Assembly (NCBI GenBank): GCA_030052745.1
Contig: JANBVO010000004.1
Span: forward strand, 1,054,001 to 1,118,000
Length of the DNA: 64,000 nt
From: Pleurostoma richardsiae
Lineage: Eukaryota > Ascomycota > Sordariomycetes > Calosphaeriales > Pleurostomataceae
Reading direction: 5' to 3'
The position numbers were made by a program, and so were the translations under genes. Positions 62,889 to 64,000 of this stretch are shown here, piece after piece (positions within the stretch are counted from its first letter, which is position 1; each line of letters starts with the position of its first letter). Under the pieces are notes generated by a model. That model was not told the origin of the DNA. It was given only the letters and a program-made list of their open reading frames with translations, and did not search any database.

Positions 62889-64000
62889 ATGTCATTCAAT
62901 CGTGAGTCCATCGGTCCTGCTTCACCCCCAGAGAACTCGATCGCTGACCGTCCACAGGTCTCGTCCGGTTCGCGCCAAAGGGCGACGGCAAGGCCGTCCT
63001 CATAGGCGAGCCCGTGGACCCCAATGTCGACGTCGGGAAGGCCGTGAGGGACGGCGAGGAGGTCAAGGTCAAGGTGTTCAGCGGCAGCTCCGTCCTGAGC
63101 CCCGGGTCGCCGACGGACAAGGTGGAGGTCATCGACCGGATATTGTCGCCCCTCGCCCACGAGGAGGTCGGGACGATCCGCTGCATCGGCCTGAATGTGT
63201 GTCCCCTGTAGCGAGAAGGATATGGCGGGTTCCCGAGGAAAGAAGCTGACAGCCAATTCTCTGCAGTACAAAGAGCACGCCGCAGAGGGCGGATTCTCCA
63301 TCCCTGACGTGCCCACCGTCTTCCTGTATGCTCACTGCTCCTCCCTTTCGCATCTAACCCCCTCCAGCTGACCCGGCTCTCTTTCGCCGCGCTCAGGAAG
63401 CCCGCCCACGCCCTCGCCGACCCCTGGCCGGCGCCGACCATCATCCCCAAGCACACCCTGGCGGACGACAGCGCGGACTTCGAGTCGGAGCTGGCGGTGG
63501 TGCTGGGCCGCCCGGCCAAGAACGTCTCCGAGGCCGACGCCCTGTCCTACGTGCTCGGGTACACGGCGGCCAACGACGTGTCGAGCCGCGTCAGCCAGCT
63601 CAACACGACGCAGTGGTCCTACTCCAAGGGCTACGACACCTCGTGCCCCATCGGCCCGGCGCTCGTGTCCGCCGCTGCCATGCCGGACCCGTCGAGCTTC
63701 AGGCTGAGGGGCTTGAAGAACGGGGATGTGGTGCAGGACACGGGACTTGAGTGAGTGTGACGCCCCACCTTTAGATGTCCATTGTTTCCAGGGGAAAATC
63801 CCCGAGGGAATGCGGCAGGAAAAGGAAAACTGTAGAGTCTGTGGCTGACTCCATGGTGAAACAGCGATCTCATCTTCAATATCCCGAAGCTCGTCAGCTT
63901 CCTCTCGCAGGGCACGACCCTGCCGGCCGGCACCCTCATTCTCACGGGCACGCCAGCGGGCATCGGCTGGGCCAGGAAGCCGCGGGTGCTCCTCCACGAG
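62889..64000 (+). CDS. Fumarylacetoacetate hydrolase-family protein, 5' part
   Basis: Partial, cut by the right window edge. Exons 62889-62901 (13 nt), 62958-63196, 63267-63325, 63397-63750 and 63865-beyond 64000. The start MSFN-RLVRFAPKGDGKAVL is typical of the FAHD1-like group; the tiny first exon is inferred from phase and sequence. The FAH fold shows RCIGLNYKEHAAE, then KHTLADDSADFESELAVVLG (metal-binding acidic cluster), VLGYTAANDVSSR, SKGYDTSCPIGPAL and LILTGTPAGIGWARKP. Members hydrolyse or decarboxylate beta-diketo acids with Mg2+ (acylpyruvate hydrolysis, oxaloacetate decarboxylation, catechol meta-cleavage); the exact substrate cannot be told from this fragment. No other aromatic-degradation gene is adjacent. 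Confidence 0.87.

Overview
The window is nuclear DNA of a filamentous ascomycete (Pezizomycotina, most likely a Sordariomycete). Genes are split by short introns (mostly 48-120 nt) with GT..AG ends. The proteins include types typical of this group: an ASD-4/AreB-type GATA factor with a C-terminal zipper, a group III (GNA-3-like) G-alpha, a fungal INCENP/Sli15, BRO1 and a HOG1-type MAP kinase. I saw no transposase, CRISPR array, rRNA, recognisable tRNA or secondary-metabolite cluster. I cannot name the species.

Layout. 1-5.9 kb, all + strand: end of a delta-COP (RET2) gene, a small Rid/YjgF protein, a YeeE/YedE-type thiosulfate/sulfur transporter and a zinc-less medium-chain dehydrogenase. 6.1-7.3 kb (-): KRR1. 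8.8-10.8 kb (+): GATA factor with two possible N-termini. 11.8-12.8 kb (-): mitochondrial K+/H+ exchange-related protein. 13.7-14.9 kb (+): SRF1-like membrane protein. 15.9-18.4 kb (+): cullin-1. 19.6-26.4 kb (-): NMA111 HtrA-like protease and AVL9. 28.4-40.8 kb (-): HOG1, glycogen phosphorylase and group III G-alpha, widely spaced. 46.3-64 kb (+): BRO1, INCENP/Sli15, a J-domain protein, a C2H2 zinc-finger protein and the 5' part of a fumarylacetoacetate-hydrolase-family gene cut by the window end.

Gene structures were built by hand from splice sites, reading frame and family conservation. In every complete model the exon lengths add up to a whole number of codons. Most genes are conserved housekeeping genes with no operon-like relation. 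The one functional grouping is HOG1, glycogen phosphorylase and G-alpha-3 on one strand: osmostress MAPK, glycogen breakdown and a nutrient/cAMP G protein, pathways known to meet at glycogen metabolism.

The most interesting signals are a GATA-box-rich intron that looks like an internal promoter of the GATA factor, an in-frame presequence-like extension upstream of NMA111, a GC-AG intron next to a 17-nt exon in cullin-1, a Rid protein lacking the iminase arginine, and a TAGGTACCTA-type motif scattered through intergenic DNA. About half of the window is intergenic, and the largest gap, 40.8-46.3 kb, holds nothing I can recognise.
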